Of a stretch of DNA of 63,832 nucleotides, positions 27,259 through 35,832 are shown piece after piece. Origin of the DNA: Methylobacterium tarhaniae (GTDB lineage: Bacteria > Pseudomonadota > Alphaproteobacteria > Rhizobiales > Beijerinckiaceae); the NCBI RefSeq assembly GCF_001043955.1, contig NZ_LABZ01000134.1, positions 1 to 63,832 of the forward strand, given 5' to 3'. The position numbers were made by a program, and so were the translations under genes. Position 1 is the stretch's first letter. Every line of letters starts with the position of its first letter. The notes under the pieces were generated by a model. It ran no database searches, was not told where the DNA came from, and saw nothing but the letters and a program-made list of their open reading frames with translations.

Positions 27259-28161
27259 ATGCACATCGTCGTCGTCGATCCGAGCCGGGTGGTGCTCAAG
27301 GTCATCAGCGGGCTCCTGACGCCCCGCGGCCATACCGTGGATACGTTCACGGATTCGCGCGAAGCGCTCGATTTCATCACCGACAACGCGTCGGTGACCG
27401 CCCTGATCACCAGCCTCGAGGTCCGCCCCCTCGGAGGCCTGGAGCTGTGCTGGTCGGCCCGGCTGCTCGCGGACGCGCACCGGCCGCTCTACATCATCAC
27501 CATGTCCTCGGCCCGCAACGCCCGCAATCTCGCGGAGGCGCTGGACAGCGGCTCGGACGACTTCATCGACAAGCCGCCGGGCCCGGAAGAGCTCTACGCC
27601 CGCCTGCGGGCGGCCGAGCGCATGACCGGGATGCAGCGCGAGCTGATCCGGCTGGCCGAGGCCGACGCGCTGACCGGGCTCCTCAACCGCCGCGCCTTCC
27701 TGCAGCGGGTCGGCGATGTCGCCGGCCGGGCCGGCGCCCATGGCCGGCTGTCGATGATCCTGGTCGACATCGACCACTTCAAGGCCATCAACGACCAGCA
27801 CGGCCACGATGTCGGCGACACGGCGATCCGGGGCGTCGCCGCGGAGCTGCTGACGGAGGCCGGCGGCATCGCCGGGCGCCTCGGCGGCGAGGAATTCGCC
27901 CTCGCGCTTCCCGGACGCACCCTGGAGGAGGCCGAGGCCGCCGCCGGCCGCCTGCGGCTGCGCTGCACCCAGCTGCGCTTCAAGGGCCAGCGCGGCCCGG
28001 TGCAGCTCACCGCGAGCTTCGGTGTCAGCGCCTGGTCGGAAGGCGAGACCGTGGGCGGCCTGCTCAAGCGCGCCGACATCGCCCTCTACGAGGCCAAGAG
28101 CACCGGGCGCAACCGGGTCGTGTCGGCGGCCACCGACCTGATCCTGGCGCGGGCGGGGTGA
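27259..28161 (+). CDS. Diguanylate cyclase with a degenerate receiver domain
   Basis: A 300-residue PleD-like protein: a receiver fold at residues 1-120 and a GGDEF domain at about 130-295 with GGEEF (RLGGEEFALAL) and the substrate-binding DIDHFKAINDQHGHDVGD. The receiver lacks the phosphoacceptor: the Asp position aligns with Ser52 in ALITSLEVRPLGGLEL, although the conserved Lys (DKPP) is kept. Activity may therefore be set by dimerisation or a partner. An RxxD inhibitory site is not obvious just before GGEEF. Confidence 0.9.
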   Translation: MHIVVVDPSRVVLKVISGLLTPRGHTVDTFTDSREALDFITDNASVTALITSLEVRPLGGLELCWSARLLADAHRPLYIITMSSARNARNLAEALDSGSDDFIDKPPGPEELYARLRAAERMTGMQRELIRLAEADALTGLLNRRAFLQRVGDVAGRAGAHGRLSMILVDIDHFKAINDQHGHDVGDTAIRGVAAELLTEAGGIAGRLGGEEFALALPGRTLEEAEAAAGRLRLRCTQLRFKGQRGPVQLTASFGVSAWSEGETVGGLLKRADIALYEAKSTGRNRVVSAATDLILARAG

Positions 28162-28465
28162 GCCCCACGCGTCCCGCTCCGCCGGTCCGGCCTGACCCAA
28201 TGCGGGAAAATACCGAGGCCCGCGTTCCAAAGTGATGCGGAAGGGCGGGGCCGGTCTCCTCCCGTCCCGGCCCCGCCCGGATCCCGATGCTGCGACATCC
28301 CGCCGCGGAGTCGGTCTACCTAGGCATTCCTCCCCTTCGGACGTGCCGTTCCGCCGCCGCGGGATCGCGCCGGGGCGGCTCTCCCTCCGCCGATGTGGAA
28401 CGGGGCTTGATCAGTCTTCTCCGTAGGCACCGCGCCTGTATCGCGCTGGGACGGAGGGAAGCCGC
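28162..28465. other. Gap before the LuxR-type regulator gene
   Basis: A 304-bp region without a recognisable gene, repeat or hairpin. It presumably holds the promoter of the downstream regulator gene. Confidence 0.4.
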
Positions 28466-29125
28466 ATGAGTGACGCCGTCAGGGTTCTGATCATCAACGA
28501 GCCGTCCGATCTGGGCGCCGCCTTCCGGGCGACGCTGGAACACAGCCCGGCCTTGCGGACGGTGGACGAGGACGACCTGCAGGAACCGGGCACGGCTTGC
28601 GTCGTCCTGGCCTTCGCACCCGAATACGGGCCGGAGGCGGTGGCCGCCCTGCGCGAGCGGGCGCCGGAAGCCCGGATCCTGGTGGCGTTCCAGGCCGCCG
28701 GCGCGGCGGAGATCGGCCGGTTCGCGGCGGCCGGAGCCGACGCCTTCGTGGCGCGCTGCGCTGCTCCGCACGACATCTGCGCGACGATCCTGGCGCTCGC
28801 CCACGACTTGCCGCTGCACGACGACGAGACGGAGGTTGCGGCCCCCGAGGCGGTGGCCGAGAGCCTGGGGCTCACCCCGCGGGAGGCGGAGGTGCTGCGC
28901 TTCCTCAGCGCCGGCTTCAGCAACAAGGAGGTGGCGCGCCGCCTCACGGTGAGCGTGCGCACCGTCGAGACCCACCGGCTCAACCTGCGCCGCAAGACCA
29001 AGACCGGCCGGCTCAAGGACCTGGTGCAGCTCGCCCGGCAGATCGGCCTGGCGCCGGTGCTGGAAGGCGAAGCCCGGCCCCTGCGGCGCATCGACCACGA
29101 GGCGCACCGCGCCGCCTCCCATTGA
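28466..29125 (+). CDS. LuxR/NarL-type regulator with pseudo-receiver
   Basis: A 219-residue protein. The C-terminal LuxR helix-turn-helix is complete (LTPREAEVLRFLSAGFSNKE, then RRLTVSVRTVETHR, about residues 138-195). The N-terminal 110 residues look like a receiver fold but the segment where Asp is expected reads CVVLAFAPEYGPEAV, with no acidic residue at that position. It probably acts without phosphorylation. No histidine kinase is adjacent. It may bind DNA in response to a protein partner; target genes are unknown. Confidence 0.85.
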   Translation: MSDAVRVLIINEPSDLGAAFRATLEHSPALRTVDEDDLQEPGTACVVLAFAPEYGPEAVAALRERAPEARILVAFQAAGAAEIGRFAAAGADAFVARCAAPHDICATILALAHDLPLHDDETEVAAPEAVAESLGLTPREAEVLRFLSAGFSNKEVARRLTVSVRTVETHRLNLRRKTKTGRLKDLVQLARQIGLAPVLEGEARPLRRIDHEAHRAASH

Positions 29126-29142
29126 GGGGCGGCGCGGGATCG

Positions 29143-29163
29143 GGCGGTCCTGAAGCGACCGCC
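29143..29163. terminator. Hairpin between convergent luxR-type and topIB genes
   Basis: GGCGGTC (29143-29149) pairs with GACCGCC (29157-29163) over a 7-nt loop, between two convergent stops 57 bp apart. No T run on either strand. Confidence 0.45.
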
Positions 29164-29181
29164 ATCACCGTGCCGGCCGGA

Positions 29182-30432
29182 TCAGGCGGCCTTGCGAGAC
29201 GCTGCCTTGCCGGACCGTGACGGGCCGCCCTTGACCGAGCGTCCCTTGCCCGGCTCCGTGACCGTCTTGGAAGGGCTCTTCGAAGAACCCTTGGAACGGC
29301 CCTTCGGGCGCGCCTTCCCCGCTCCGGTCTTCGCCTCCCGCTCCGCCCGGGCGAGGCGGCCCTGGAGCAGGCCGAGCACCGCCGTCTCCTCGGGCCGCAG
29401 GGACCCGATCTCGTCGCGGAGCGCCGCCTGGACCTCGTCCTTGACCTGGAGCAGCAGCTCGCCTTCGAGGTAGCAGCCCAGGATCTCCGGGTGGACGTAG
29501 CACTTGCGGCAGATCGTCGGCGTGTTGCCGAGCCGCTCGGCCACCCGCTCGATCGCCGCGCGCACGTTGCGCTTGGCCACCGCCTGGGTGTCGAAGGATT
29601 CGAACTCGCGCAGGGCCATGGCGGCCAGCACCGTGCCGGACCAGGTCCGAAAATCCTTGGCGGTGATGTCGCGCCCGGTGATCTCGCGGAGATACGCGTT
29701 CACGTCGGCCGAGGTCACGTCCCGCTGCACCCCGTCCTCGTCGAGGTACTGGAACAGCTCCTGTCCCGGCAGGTCCTGGCAGGCCTTGACGATCTTGGCC
29801 ACCCGCCGGTCGTGGACCGCCAGCTCCCAGACCTTGTTGCTCTTACCCTTGAAACGAAACTTGAGTTCCCTCCCCTCGACCTTGACATGCGGGTCGCGCA
29901 GGGTGGTGAGGCCGTAGCTCTTGTTCTGCTTGGCGTAGTCGTCGTTGCCGACCCGGATCAGGGTGGTCTCGAGCAGGTGAACCACCGTGGCGAGCACCTT
30001 CTCGCGGGGCAAGCCGCGCCGGCCCATATGCTCCTGCACCGTCCTGCGGATGCCCGGCAGCACCTCCGCGAAGGTCATCATGTGGGCGAACTTGGTGCTC
30101 TCCCGGGCCTGGCGGAAATCCGGGTGGTAGCGGTACTGCTTGCGGCCGCGGGCGTCGCGCCCCGTAGCCTGGATATGGCCGTTGGCGTGGCGGCAGATCC
30201 AGACGTCGGTATAGGCCGGCGGGATCGCCAGGGCCTTGATCCGCGCCAGCGCCGCCGCGTCCCGCACCCGTGCGCCCTCGGGATCGACATAGGCGAAGCC
30301 GCGCCCGTTGCGCTTGCGGCGATAGCCGGGCTCCTCGTCGCTGACGTAAGCAAGGCCCGCCTCGCGGGCGGCGTCGCGGGTGTCGACGCGATCCTCGGCG
30401 GGAGAGGCCGCCATCTCGGGATCCGACAGCAT
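29182..30432 (-). CDS. Type IB DNA topoisomerase (eukaryotic/poxvirus-like)
   Basis: A 416-residue TopIB. It starts with a variable leader, then GRGFAYVDPEGARV and IPPAYTDVWICRHANGHIQATG; the catalytic core has RVGNDDYAKQNKSYGLTTL, the KFRFKGKS lysine strand and, near the C-terminus, the active-site Tyr in ICRKCYVHPEIL. A long basic tail rich in K, S and R follows. It nicks and reseals one strand to relax supercoils. The ATG at 30432 is chosen because GAGG is about 11 nt upstream; a GTG 9 bp upstream is the alternative. It is divergent from the glycosyltransferase gene. Confidence 0.92.
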   Translation of the reverse strand: MLSDPEMAASPAEDRVDTRDAAREAGLAYVSDEEPGYRRKRNGRGFAYVDPEGARVRDAAALARIKALAIPPAYTDVWICRHANGHIQATGRDARGRKQYRYHPDFRQARESTKFAHMMTFAEVLPGIRRTVQEHMGRRGLPREKVLATVVHLLETTLIRVGNDDYAKQNKSYGLTTLRDPHVKVEGRELKFRFKGKSNKVWELAVHDRRVAKIVKACQDLPGQELFQYLDEDGVQRDVTSADVNAYLREITGRDITAKDFRTWSGTVLAAMALREFESFDTQAVAKRNVRAAIERVAERLGNTPTICRKCYVHPEILGCYLEGELLLQVKDEVQAALRDEIGSLRPEETAVLGLLQGRLARAEREAKTGAGKARPKGRSKGSSKSPSKTVTEPGKGRSVKGGPSRSGKAASRKAA

Positions 30433-30574
30433 GGGCTTCACGACCTCACGGTGCTCAGGTCGGACTCAACCGGCGCGCGGCCCCGCCGGTTCCTACCGGC
30501 ATGGGGTATGGCGGCGCCGTTTCCCCGCGCGGCGGCAGGCTGTAGGGAGGGCTCTCGACGAGCGGGAGAGACCG

Positions 30575-31726
30575 GTGCAGCCACGGGACGACGGCGGAGC
30601 GGAGAAGGGGGCGCATGTCGCCTTCGTGGTCACCGAGGATTGGTTCTTCGCCTCGCATTTCCTGCCGATGGCGCGCGCCGCCGTGGCGGCCGGCCACACC
30701 GTCTCGGTCGTCACCCGCGTGCGGGCGCATCGGGACGTCATCGTGGCGACCGGCGCCCGGGTGGTGGCGCTGGAAGCCGAGCGGTCGAGCCTCAACCCGA
30801 TGGCGGCGGGCTATGCCGCCGGCCAGCTCGCGGCGATCCTGAAGGCCTTGAGGGCCGACATCGTCCATTGCGTCGCGCTGCGCGGCATCCTGGTCGGCGG
30901 AGCGGCGGCGATGCTCGCCGGCATCCCGTCGCGGGTCTACGCGCTGACCGGCCTCGGGCTGATCGGCGCCCGGCAGGACCGGGCCGGGCGCCTCGCCCGC
31001 ACCGGCCTCCGCCTCCTGATCCGCGGCCCGCTCGAGACCGCCCGCACCCGCTACCTGTTCGAGAACCCGGACGACGTCAGGCTGCTCGGCCTCGACCCGG
31101 AGAGCCCTCGCGTCGCGATCGTCGGCGGCGCCGGCATCGACCCGGAGGCGTGGGTGCCCTCCCCCCTGCCACCGCAGCCCCCCCTGAGGATCGCGCTGAC
31201 CGCCCGGATGCTGTGGTCGAAAGGGATCGATACCGCGGTGGCGGCGGCCCGCCTCGCGCAGAATGACGGTGTCGACCTGGACCTGGCGCTCCACGGTGCC
31301 CCCGACCCCTCGAACCGCCGCGCAATTCCCGAGGCCACCCTGCGGGACTGGTCGCGGGACGGCGTCACCTGGCACGGTCCCACCGACGACGTCGCCGGGG
31401 CGCTGGCCCGGGCCCACGTCGCCTGCCTGCCCTCGCGGGGGGGCGAGGGGCTGCCGCGGGCCTTGCTCGAAGCCGCCGCCAGCGGCCGGGCGATCCTCAC
31501 CACCGACGTTCCGGGCTGCCGGACCCTGGTGCGGGACGGGATCGAGGGGCTGGTCGTGCCGCCGGACGATCCCAAGGCGCTGGCCGCCGCGATGGTGCGG
31601 CTCGCCGCCGACCCCGCCCTCGTCGCCCGGATGGGGGCGGCGGCCCGCGCCCGGGTGCGGGAGGGCGGCTTCACCGAGGCGGCGGTGACCGACCGCGTCC
31701 TGCGGCTCTACGCGGAGCTTGCCTGA
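30575..31726 (+). CDS. GT4-type glycosyltransferase
   Basis: A 383-residue GT-B fold enzyme. The N-terminal acceptor domain begins HVAFVVTEDWFFASHFLPMA and the C-terminal donor domain has RIALTARMLWSKGID and PSRGGEGLPRALLEAAASGR with the usual E-x7-E-like glutamates, then VPGCRTLVRDGIEGLVVPPDD. I use the GTG at 30575 (GGGAGAG about 7 nt upstream); the reading frame further upstream has no good start. The stop overlaps the next start (TGATG). The acceptor, perhaps a capsule or lipid-linked glycan, is unknown. Confidence 0.88.
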   Translation: MQPRDDGGAEKGAHVAFVVTEDWFFASHFLPMARAAVAAGHTVSVVTRVRAHRDVIVATGARVVALEAERSSLNPMAAGYAAGQLAAILKALRADIVHCVALRGILVGGAAAMLAGIPSRVYALTGLGLIGARQDRAGRLARTGLRLLIRGPLETARTRYLFENPDDVRLLGLDPESPRVAIVGGAGIDPEAWVPSPLPPQPPLRIALTARMLWSKGIDTAVAAARLAQNDGVDLDLALHGAPDPSNRRAIPEATLRDWSRDGVTWHGPTDDVAGALARAHVACLPSRGGEGLPRALLEAAASGRAILTTDVPGCRTLVRDGIEGLVVPPDDPKALAAAMVRLAADPALVARMGAAARARVREGGFTEAAVTDRVLRLYAELA

Positions 31727-32373
31727 TGGACGCGATCGCCTTCATTCGCGCCCATACGGCGCTCCGGCCGGTGCCGCATGCCCCGGCGATCCGCCTGCAC
31801 GTCGCCGACGAGGCGACGGAATTGTGGGGCCGCACCGAGGAGGAACTGGGCGAGATCGGCCTGCCGCCGCCCTTCTGGGCCTTCGCCTGGGCCGGCGGCC
31901 AGGCGCTCGCGGCCTACGTGACGAACCATCCCGAGACGGTCGCCGGTGCGCGGGTGCTCGATTTCGCCTCCGGCTCCGGCCTCGTCGCCATCGCGGCGGC
32001 GATGGCGGGCGCGCGATCCGTCGAGGCGAGCGACCTCGATCCCTTCGCGCTGGCGGCGATCGGCCTCAACGCCGCCGAGAACGGCGTCGCCGATCGCATC
32101 GTCGCGCAAGCCGCCGACCTGATCGGCCGCGACGAGGGCTGGGATTGCGTGCTCGCCGCGGACATCTTCTACGAACGCGACCTCGCCGGACGGGTCGGCG
32201 ACTGGCTCGCCGGCCTCCACGCCCGCGGCGCCCGGGTGCTGCTCGGCGATCCCGGCCGGGCCTACCTGCCGAAGGACCGGCTGGAGACCCTCGCAACCTA
32301 TGAGGTGCCGGTGACCCGGGCGCTGGAGGATGCCGAGATCAAGCGGACGGGGGTGTGGCGGTTCCGGGGGTGA
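31726..32373 (+). CDS. ETF-beta-type lysine methyltransferase (METTL20-like)
   Basis: A 215-residue SAM-dependent methyltransferase. PPPFWAFAWAGGQALAAYV (residues 46-64), VLDFASGSGLVAIAAA (SAM motif I) and ASDLDPFALAAIGLNA are characteristic of the bacterial METTL20-like enzymes that methylate electron-transfer flavoprotein beta; DIFYE is the post-II motif. It is translationally coupled to the glycosyltransferase (TGATG). The same fold is often labelled nicotinamide N-methyltransferase, a less likely alternative. The etf genes are not in this window. Confidence 0.8.
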   Translation: MDAIAFIRAHTALRPVPHAPAIRLHVADEATELWGRTEEELGEIGLPPPFWAFAWAGGQALAAYVTNHPETVAGARVLDFASGSGLVAIAAAMAGARSVEASDLDPFALAAIGLNAAENGVADRIVAQAADLIGRDEGWDCVLAADIFYERDLAGRVGDWLAGLHARGARVLLGDPGRAYLPKDRLETLATYEVPVTRALEDAEIKRTGVWRFRG

Positions 32374-32397
32374 GCACATCGACCTCGCGGGTCTCAG

Positions 32398-32505
32398 CCA
32401 ACGGTCGAACGACAACGCCCCTCGGTTCCGGTCTTGAATTTTCGCCGGGCCCCGAATGTCCAGGGCCTGGAGGTCTGGGCTTGGCATCGACGATCGAGAT
32501 GGATC
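32398..32505. repeat. Diverged copy of the intergenic element at 15.7-15.8 kb
   Basis: The stretch from AGCCAACGGTCGAACGACAA to CTGGGCTTGGCATCG is a clear but diverged match (roughly three quarters identical by eye) to the reverse complement of 15729-15832. Both copies lie in gaps at gene 3' ends. No coding function is evident. Confidence 0.7.
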
Positions 32506-32547
32506 GGCGTCGATGGTTCAGCGTCTTAAGCTGTCGGTGTTCAACGC

Positions 32548-32572
32548 AAAAAGCCCGGCCGTGAGGCCGGGC
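32548..32572 (-). terminator. Intrinsic terminator of the porin gene
   Basis: On the minus strand GCCCGGCC-TCAC-GGCCGGGC (32572-32553) is followed by five T (32552-32548). It lies 31 bp after the porin stop. A classic GC stem with a U tract. Confidence 0.88.
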
Positions 32573-32603
32573 TCCGCTCCGCCGTAAGGGCGGATGGTCG
32601 AGA

Positions 32604-33494
32604 CTAGAAGCCGTTGAACTTATAGTTCAGGCCGGCGCGGACCACCGCGAACTCGCTCTCGCGACGGCTCTGGGCGCCGCTGACCACGACCACGCCCGGC
32701 GACGCCGTGGTGATCAGGGTGCCGGCGTTGTTGACGGCGAAGGCGCCGCCCAGACCACCGCGGTCCATGTTCACGTAGAGGCCCTCGACCTTCACGGTCA
32801 CGGCGTTCGAACGGAAGAAGTTCAGGAACGAGTCGGTGGGCAGGGCGTACTCGACGCCGCCGCCGACGGTCCAGCCGGTCTGGAAGTCGTCGGAAGAGCG
32901 GTTCGGCAGGCCGAAATCGCGACCGCCGCCGGCGCCGTAGGCGAAACCGCCGGTGGCGTACACGAGGGTGCGGTCCCAGGCGTAGCCGAGACGGCCACGG
33001 ACGGTGCCGAAGAAGTCGAGGCCCGAGACGCCGGTCGGGTTGAACACCGACTGGGCAGCGCAGCACGGCACGGTGCCGACATACGAGAACCGGTTCCGGT
33101 CACGGCCGAAATCGGCGTACTGGGCGTCGGCCTCGATGCCGACGACGATGCCCGAGCCCGGGGTGAACTGGTAGTTGTAGCCGATCTGGCCGCCGCCGAC
33201 GAAGCCGTCGGTGCTGTTGCGGTTGCCGAAGGCGAGGACGCCCGTGCCCGGGACGCCGCCCGGACCGGCGCCGATCAGGCCGGTGCGGTTGTCGATGCCG
33301 ACGACGGTCGCGCCGCGGTTCTCAGCGGTGTTGAAGCCGTAGCCAGCGTTGAAACCGGCGTAGAAGCCCGTCCAGGTGAAGACCGGAACCGGCGTGAACA
33401 CCGGCGGCGGGGCCACGCGGCGCGGCAGGTCGGCGGCCGAGGCAGCCGCGGACAGGCCGACGAGGGCCACGGAGGCGAGGAGGATCTTCTTCAT
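32604..33494 (-). CDS. Outer-membrane beta-barrel protein (Omp25/Omp31-like)
   Basis: A 296-residue protein. The Sec signal MKKILLASVALVGLSAAASA is cut before ADLPRR, then a proline-rich linker (APPPVFTPVPVF) leads into WTGFYAGFNAGYGFN, the start of the small rhizobial Omp25/Omp31-like barrel. Alternating strands follow, ending in AGLNYKFNGF with a C-terminal Phe needed for barrel assembly. The ATG at 33494 is chosen because it begins the signal peptide. A strong terminator follows. Probably an abundant surface protein. Confidence 0.9.
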   Translation of the reverse strand: MKKILLASVALVGLSAAASAADLPRRVAPPPVFTPVPVFTWTGFYAGFNAGYGFNTAENRGATVVGIDNRTGLIGAGPGGVPGTGVLAFGNRNSTDGFVGGGQIGYNYQFTPGSGIVVGIEADAQYADFGRDRNRFSYVGTVPCCAAQSVFNPTGVSGLDFFGTVRGRLGYAWDRTLVYATGGFAYGAGGGRDFGLPNRSSDDFQTGWTVGGGVEYALPTDSFLNFFRSNAVTVKVEGLYVNMDRGGLGGAFAVNNAGTLITTASPGVVVVSGAQSRRESEFAVVRAGLNYKFNGF

Positions 33495-34209
33495 TGTCTT
33501 GCTGGTCCTGATTGGCGAGAGCCGGCGCGCTTCTATCCCCGGTCGGTCACCCGGTCTGTCGCATTCCTGCAACGAGGACAGGGTTTACCCCCCCACCCGT
33601 CAACGAAACGTGAATCACCGGCGACCACGGACGCGAAAAATCGAGCGAGGATGGCGACCTGGCATTAACCATGATGCGCCGGCCTCCCTCCGGGACGACT
33701 CCGCTGAGGAACCGCAATGGAGGCTTTCGTGGATGGGCCCGCGCCACTTTCTCCGCTCCGGTGCACCTCGTTCCTGATCCGGCACAGCGGGAGAATGGCG
33801 CCGGGCGTCGTTGCGGCAGGCCTGGCTGCGACGCACTCCCTCGACTCGCGCAAGCCCGAGACGGGCCCCTCCCCCGAGGCGGTCGCCTCACAGCGGCGCA
33901 CGGCCTCGGCCGCGACGACCGGATCGATCGCCGGCCCGGCCTCAGACCGCGGAGGAGCGGCCCCGCCCGACCGGGACGCGCGCCCCCTTGCTCACCGACA
34001 AATCACGGTCAGCCCTTGACAAATGGACCCGCATCGGGCGTGTCCTGCGGGCGGTCGCGTGCCCGACGCGACGGAGCAATGGCGTGAACGTCCCACCTCG
34101 GCGCTTCCGGCGCGGGACAGGCTACGAAGCGACTTTGCATCCCGGCCGTTGCCGCGACGGTGTCTTACGCGCCGGCCCGATCCGCCCGCGCGCAACGGTT
34201 CTCTTCAGG
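33495..34209. other. Long divergent gap between porin and DEAD-box helicase genes
   Basis: This 715-bp gap has no convincing gene. It should hold the porin promoter and the helicase promoter with a long leader. A seven-C run lies near 33588-33595. I see no strong hairpins in the leader by eye. Confidence 0.45.
34016..34044 (+). promoter_or_regulatory. Candidate promoter of the DEAD-box helicase gene
   Basis: TTGACA at 34016-34021 matches a -35 box; 17 bp later CGTGTC is a poor -10. If real, the transcript would have a leader of roughly 160 nt, as is common for cold-responsive helicase genes. Weak evidence. Confidence 0.3.
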
Positions 34210-35709
34210 ATGTCATTCGCCGAACTGGGTTTAAGCGAGAAGGTCCAGCAGGCCGTCGAGGCTGCGGGCTACACCACGCCGACCCCGATCCAAGCCCAAG
34301 CCATTCCACACGTGCTCGCGCGCCGCGACGTCCTGGGCGTCGCCCAGACCGGCACCGGCAAGACGGCGGCGTTCACGCTGCCGATGCTCACGATGCTCGA
34401 ACAGGGCCGAGCCCGGGCGCGGATGCCGCGCACGCTCGTGCTCGAACCAACTCGCGAGCTCGCCGCGCAGGTCGTCGAGAACTTCGAGCGCTACGGCACC
34501 AACCACAAGCTCAACGTGGCGCTTCTGATCGGCGGCGTCTCGTTCGCCGACCAGGACCTCAAGATCACCCGCGGCGTCGACGTGCTGATCGCGACCCCCG
34601 GGCGGCTCCTCGACCATTTCGAGCGCGGCAAGCTGCTGCTCAACGGCGTCGAGCTGCTGGTCATCGACGAGGCCGACCGGATGCTCGACATGGGGTTCAT
34701 CCCCGATATCGAGCGGATCGTGAAGCTGGTGCCGTTCACGCGCCAGACGCTGTTCTTCTCGGCGACGATGCCGCCGGAGATCCAGCGCCTCGCCGACGAC
34801 TTCCTGCACAATCCGGTCCGCATCGAGGTGGCCCGCCCGGCCTCGACGGCCAGCACCATCACCCAGCGCCTGGTCGCGACGGGCCCCGAGGGGCACCAGA
34901 AGCGCAAGGTCCTGCGCAAGCTGATCCGCGCCGCCGAGGAGCTGAACAACGGCATCATCTTCTGCAACCGCAAGCGCGACGTCGCGCAGCTGCAGAAGTC
35001 GCTGTCGAACCACGGCTTCAACGTCGCGGCCCTGCACGGCGACATGGACCAGCGCGCCCGCATGGCGGCGCTCGACGCGTTCCGCTCCGGCGAGGTGCCG
35101 CTGCTCGTGGCCAGCGACGTGGCCGCCCGCGGCCTCGACATCCCGGCGGTGAGCCACGTCTTCAATTTCGACGTACCGCACCACGCCGAGGATTACGTCC
35201 ACCGGATCGGCCGCACCGGCCGGGCGGGCCGTGCCGGCGCCGCCTTCACCCTGGTCGGCCGGGGCGACGAGAAGTCGCTCGCCGCGATCGAGACGCTGAT
35301 CGGCCAGCCGATCGCCTGGGCGGAGGGCGATCTCGCCAGCCTGCCCGAGGACGAGGCCGGTGAACCGGGCGAGCGTCGTAGCCGGGGCGGCCGCGGCCGT
35401 CGCGACGAGGGACGCCGCGAGGAACCGCGCCGGGATGACGGACGCCGGGACGAGACCCGCCGCCGCCGCGCCCGCGGTCCCCGGCCCGACGAGGCCGCGG
35501 CCCCGCCGCGCCGCAACGGCGAGGCGCCCCGGCCTCAGGAGGAGCGGCGCCCTGTGCAGGACGAGCGGGCTTCGCCCGGCCGGCGCAACGACCGGGGCCG
35601 CCATCGCGACGACGACGCGATGCCCGAGGCCGAGATCGGCATGGGCGCTCACGTTCCCGCGTTCCTGCTACGGCCGGTTGTACTGAAAAAGCGCAAAGAG
35701 AGCGAGTAG
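34210..35709 (+). CDS. DEAD-box ATP-dependent RNA helicase (RhlE-like)
   Basis: A 499-residue helicase. Motifs in order: Q motif ([12 protein letters not shown]), I ([11 protein letters not shown]), Ia (PTRELAAQV), II (VIDEADRML), III (SAT), IV-V ([19 protein letters not shown]) and VI ([13 protein letters not shown]). The C-terminal 115 residues are a basic, arginine-rich low-complexity tail ([20 protein letters not shown]) likely to bind RNA. It should unwind RNA in ribosome assembly or cold growth. Start at ATG 34210, the first residue of the Q-motif region in relatives. Confidence 0.93.
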   Translation: MSFAELGLSEKVQQAVEAAGYTTPTPIQAQAIPHVLARRDVLGVAQTGTGKTAAFTLPMLTMLEQGRARARMPRTLVLEPTRELAAQVVENFERYGTNHKLNVALLIGGVSFADQDLKITRGVDVLIATPGRLLDHFERGKLLLNGVELLVIDEADRMLDMGFIPDIERIVKLVPFTRQTLFFSATMPPEIQRLADDFLHNPVRIEVARPASTASTITQRLVATGPEGHQKRKVLRKLIRAAEELNNGIIFCNRKRDVAQLQKSLSNHGFNVAALHGDMDQRARMAALDAFRSGEVPLLVASDVAARGLDIPAVSHVFNFDVPHHAEDYVHRIGRTGRAGRAGAAFTLVGRGDEKSLAAIETLIGQPIAWAEGDLASLPEDEAGEPGERRSRGGRGRRDEGRREEPRRDDGRRDETRRRRARGPRPDEAAAPPRRNGEAPRPQEERRPVQDERASPGRRNDRGRHRDDDAMPEAEIGMGAHVPAFLLRPVVLKKRKESE

Positions 35710-35792
35710 ACGCTATATTTCTCACGTGCCCGGGACTCTTGCGCGCACGCTTTAACTGCTTCTCCACGGACCGACCCTACAAGTCGGGGGGA

Positions 35793-35815
35793 GGCGCCGG
35801 CACGAAGCCGGCGCC
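35793..35815. terminator. Strong GC hairpin just upstream of the diguanylate cyclase start
   Basis: GGCGCCGGC (35793-35801) is complementary to GCCGGCGCC (35807-35815) over ACGAA. It ends 17 bp before the ATG at 35833. It may end helicase transcripts or, because it lies so close to the ribosome site, hold down translation of the cyclase gene. Confidence 0.5.
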
Positions 35816-35832
35816 CAGCGCGGAGACGTTCG

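Noticed and set aside
33598..33625. Porin promoter with TTGACG on the minus strand
   Set aside because: No acceptable -10 box at the right distance; not listed as a feature.
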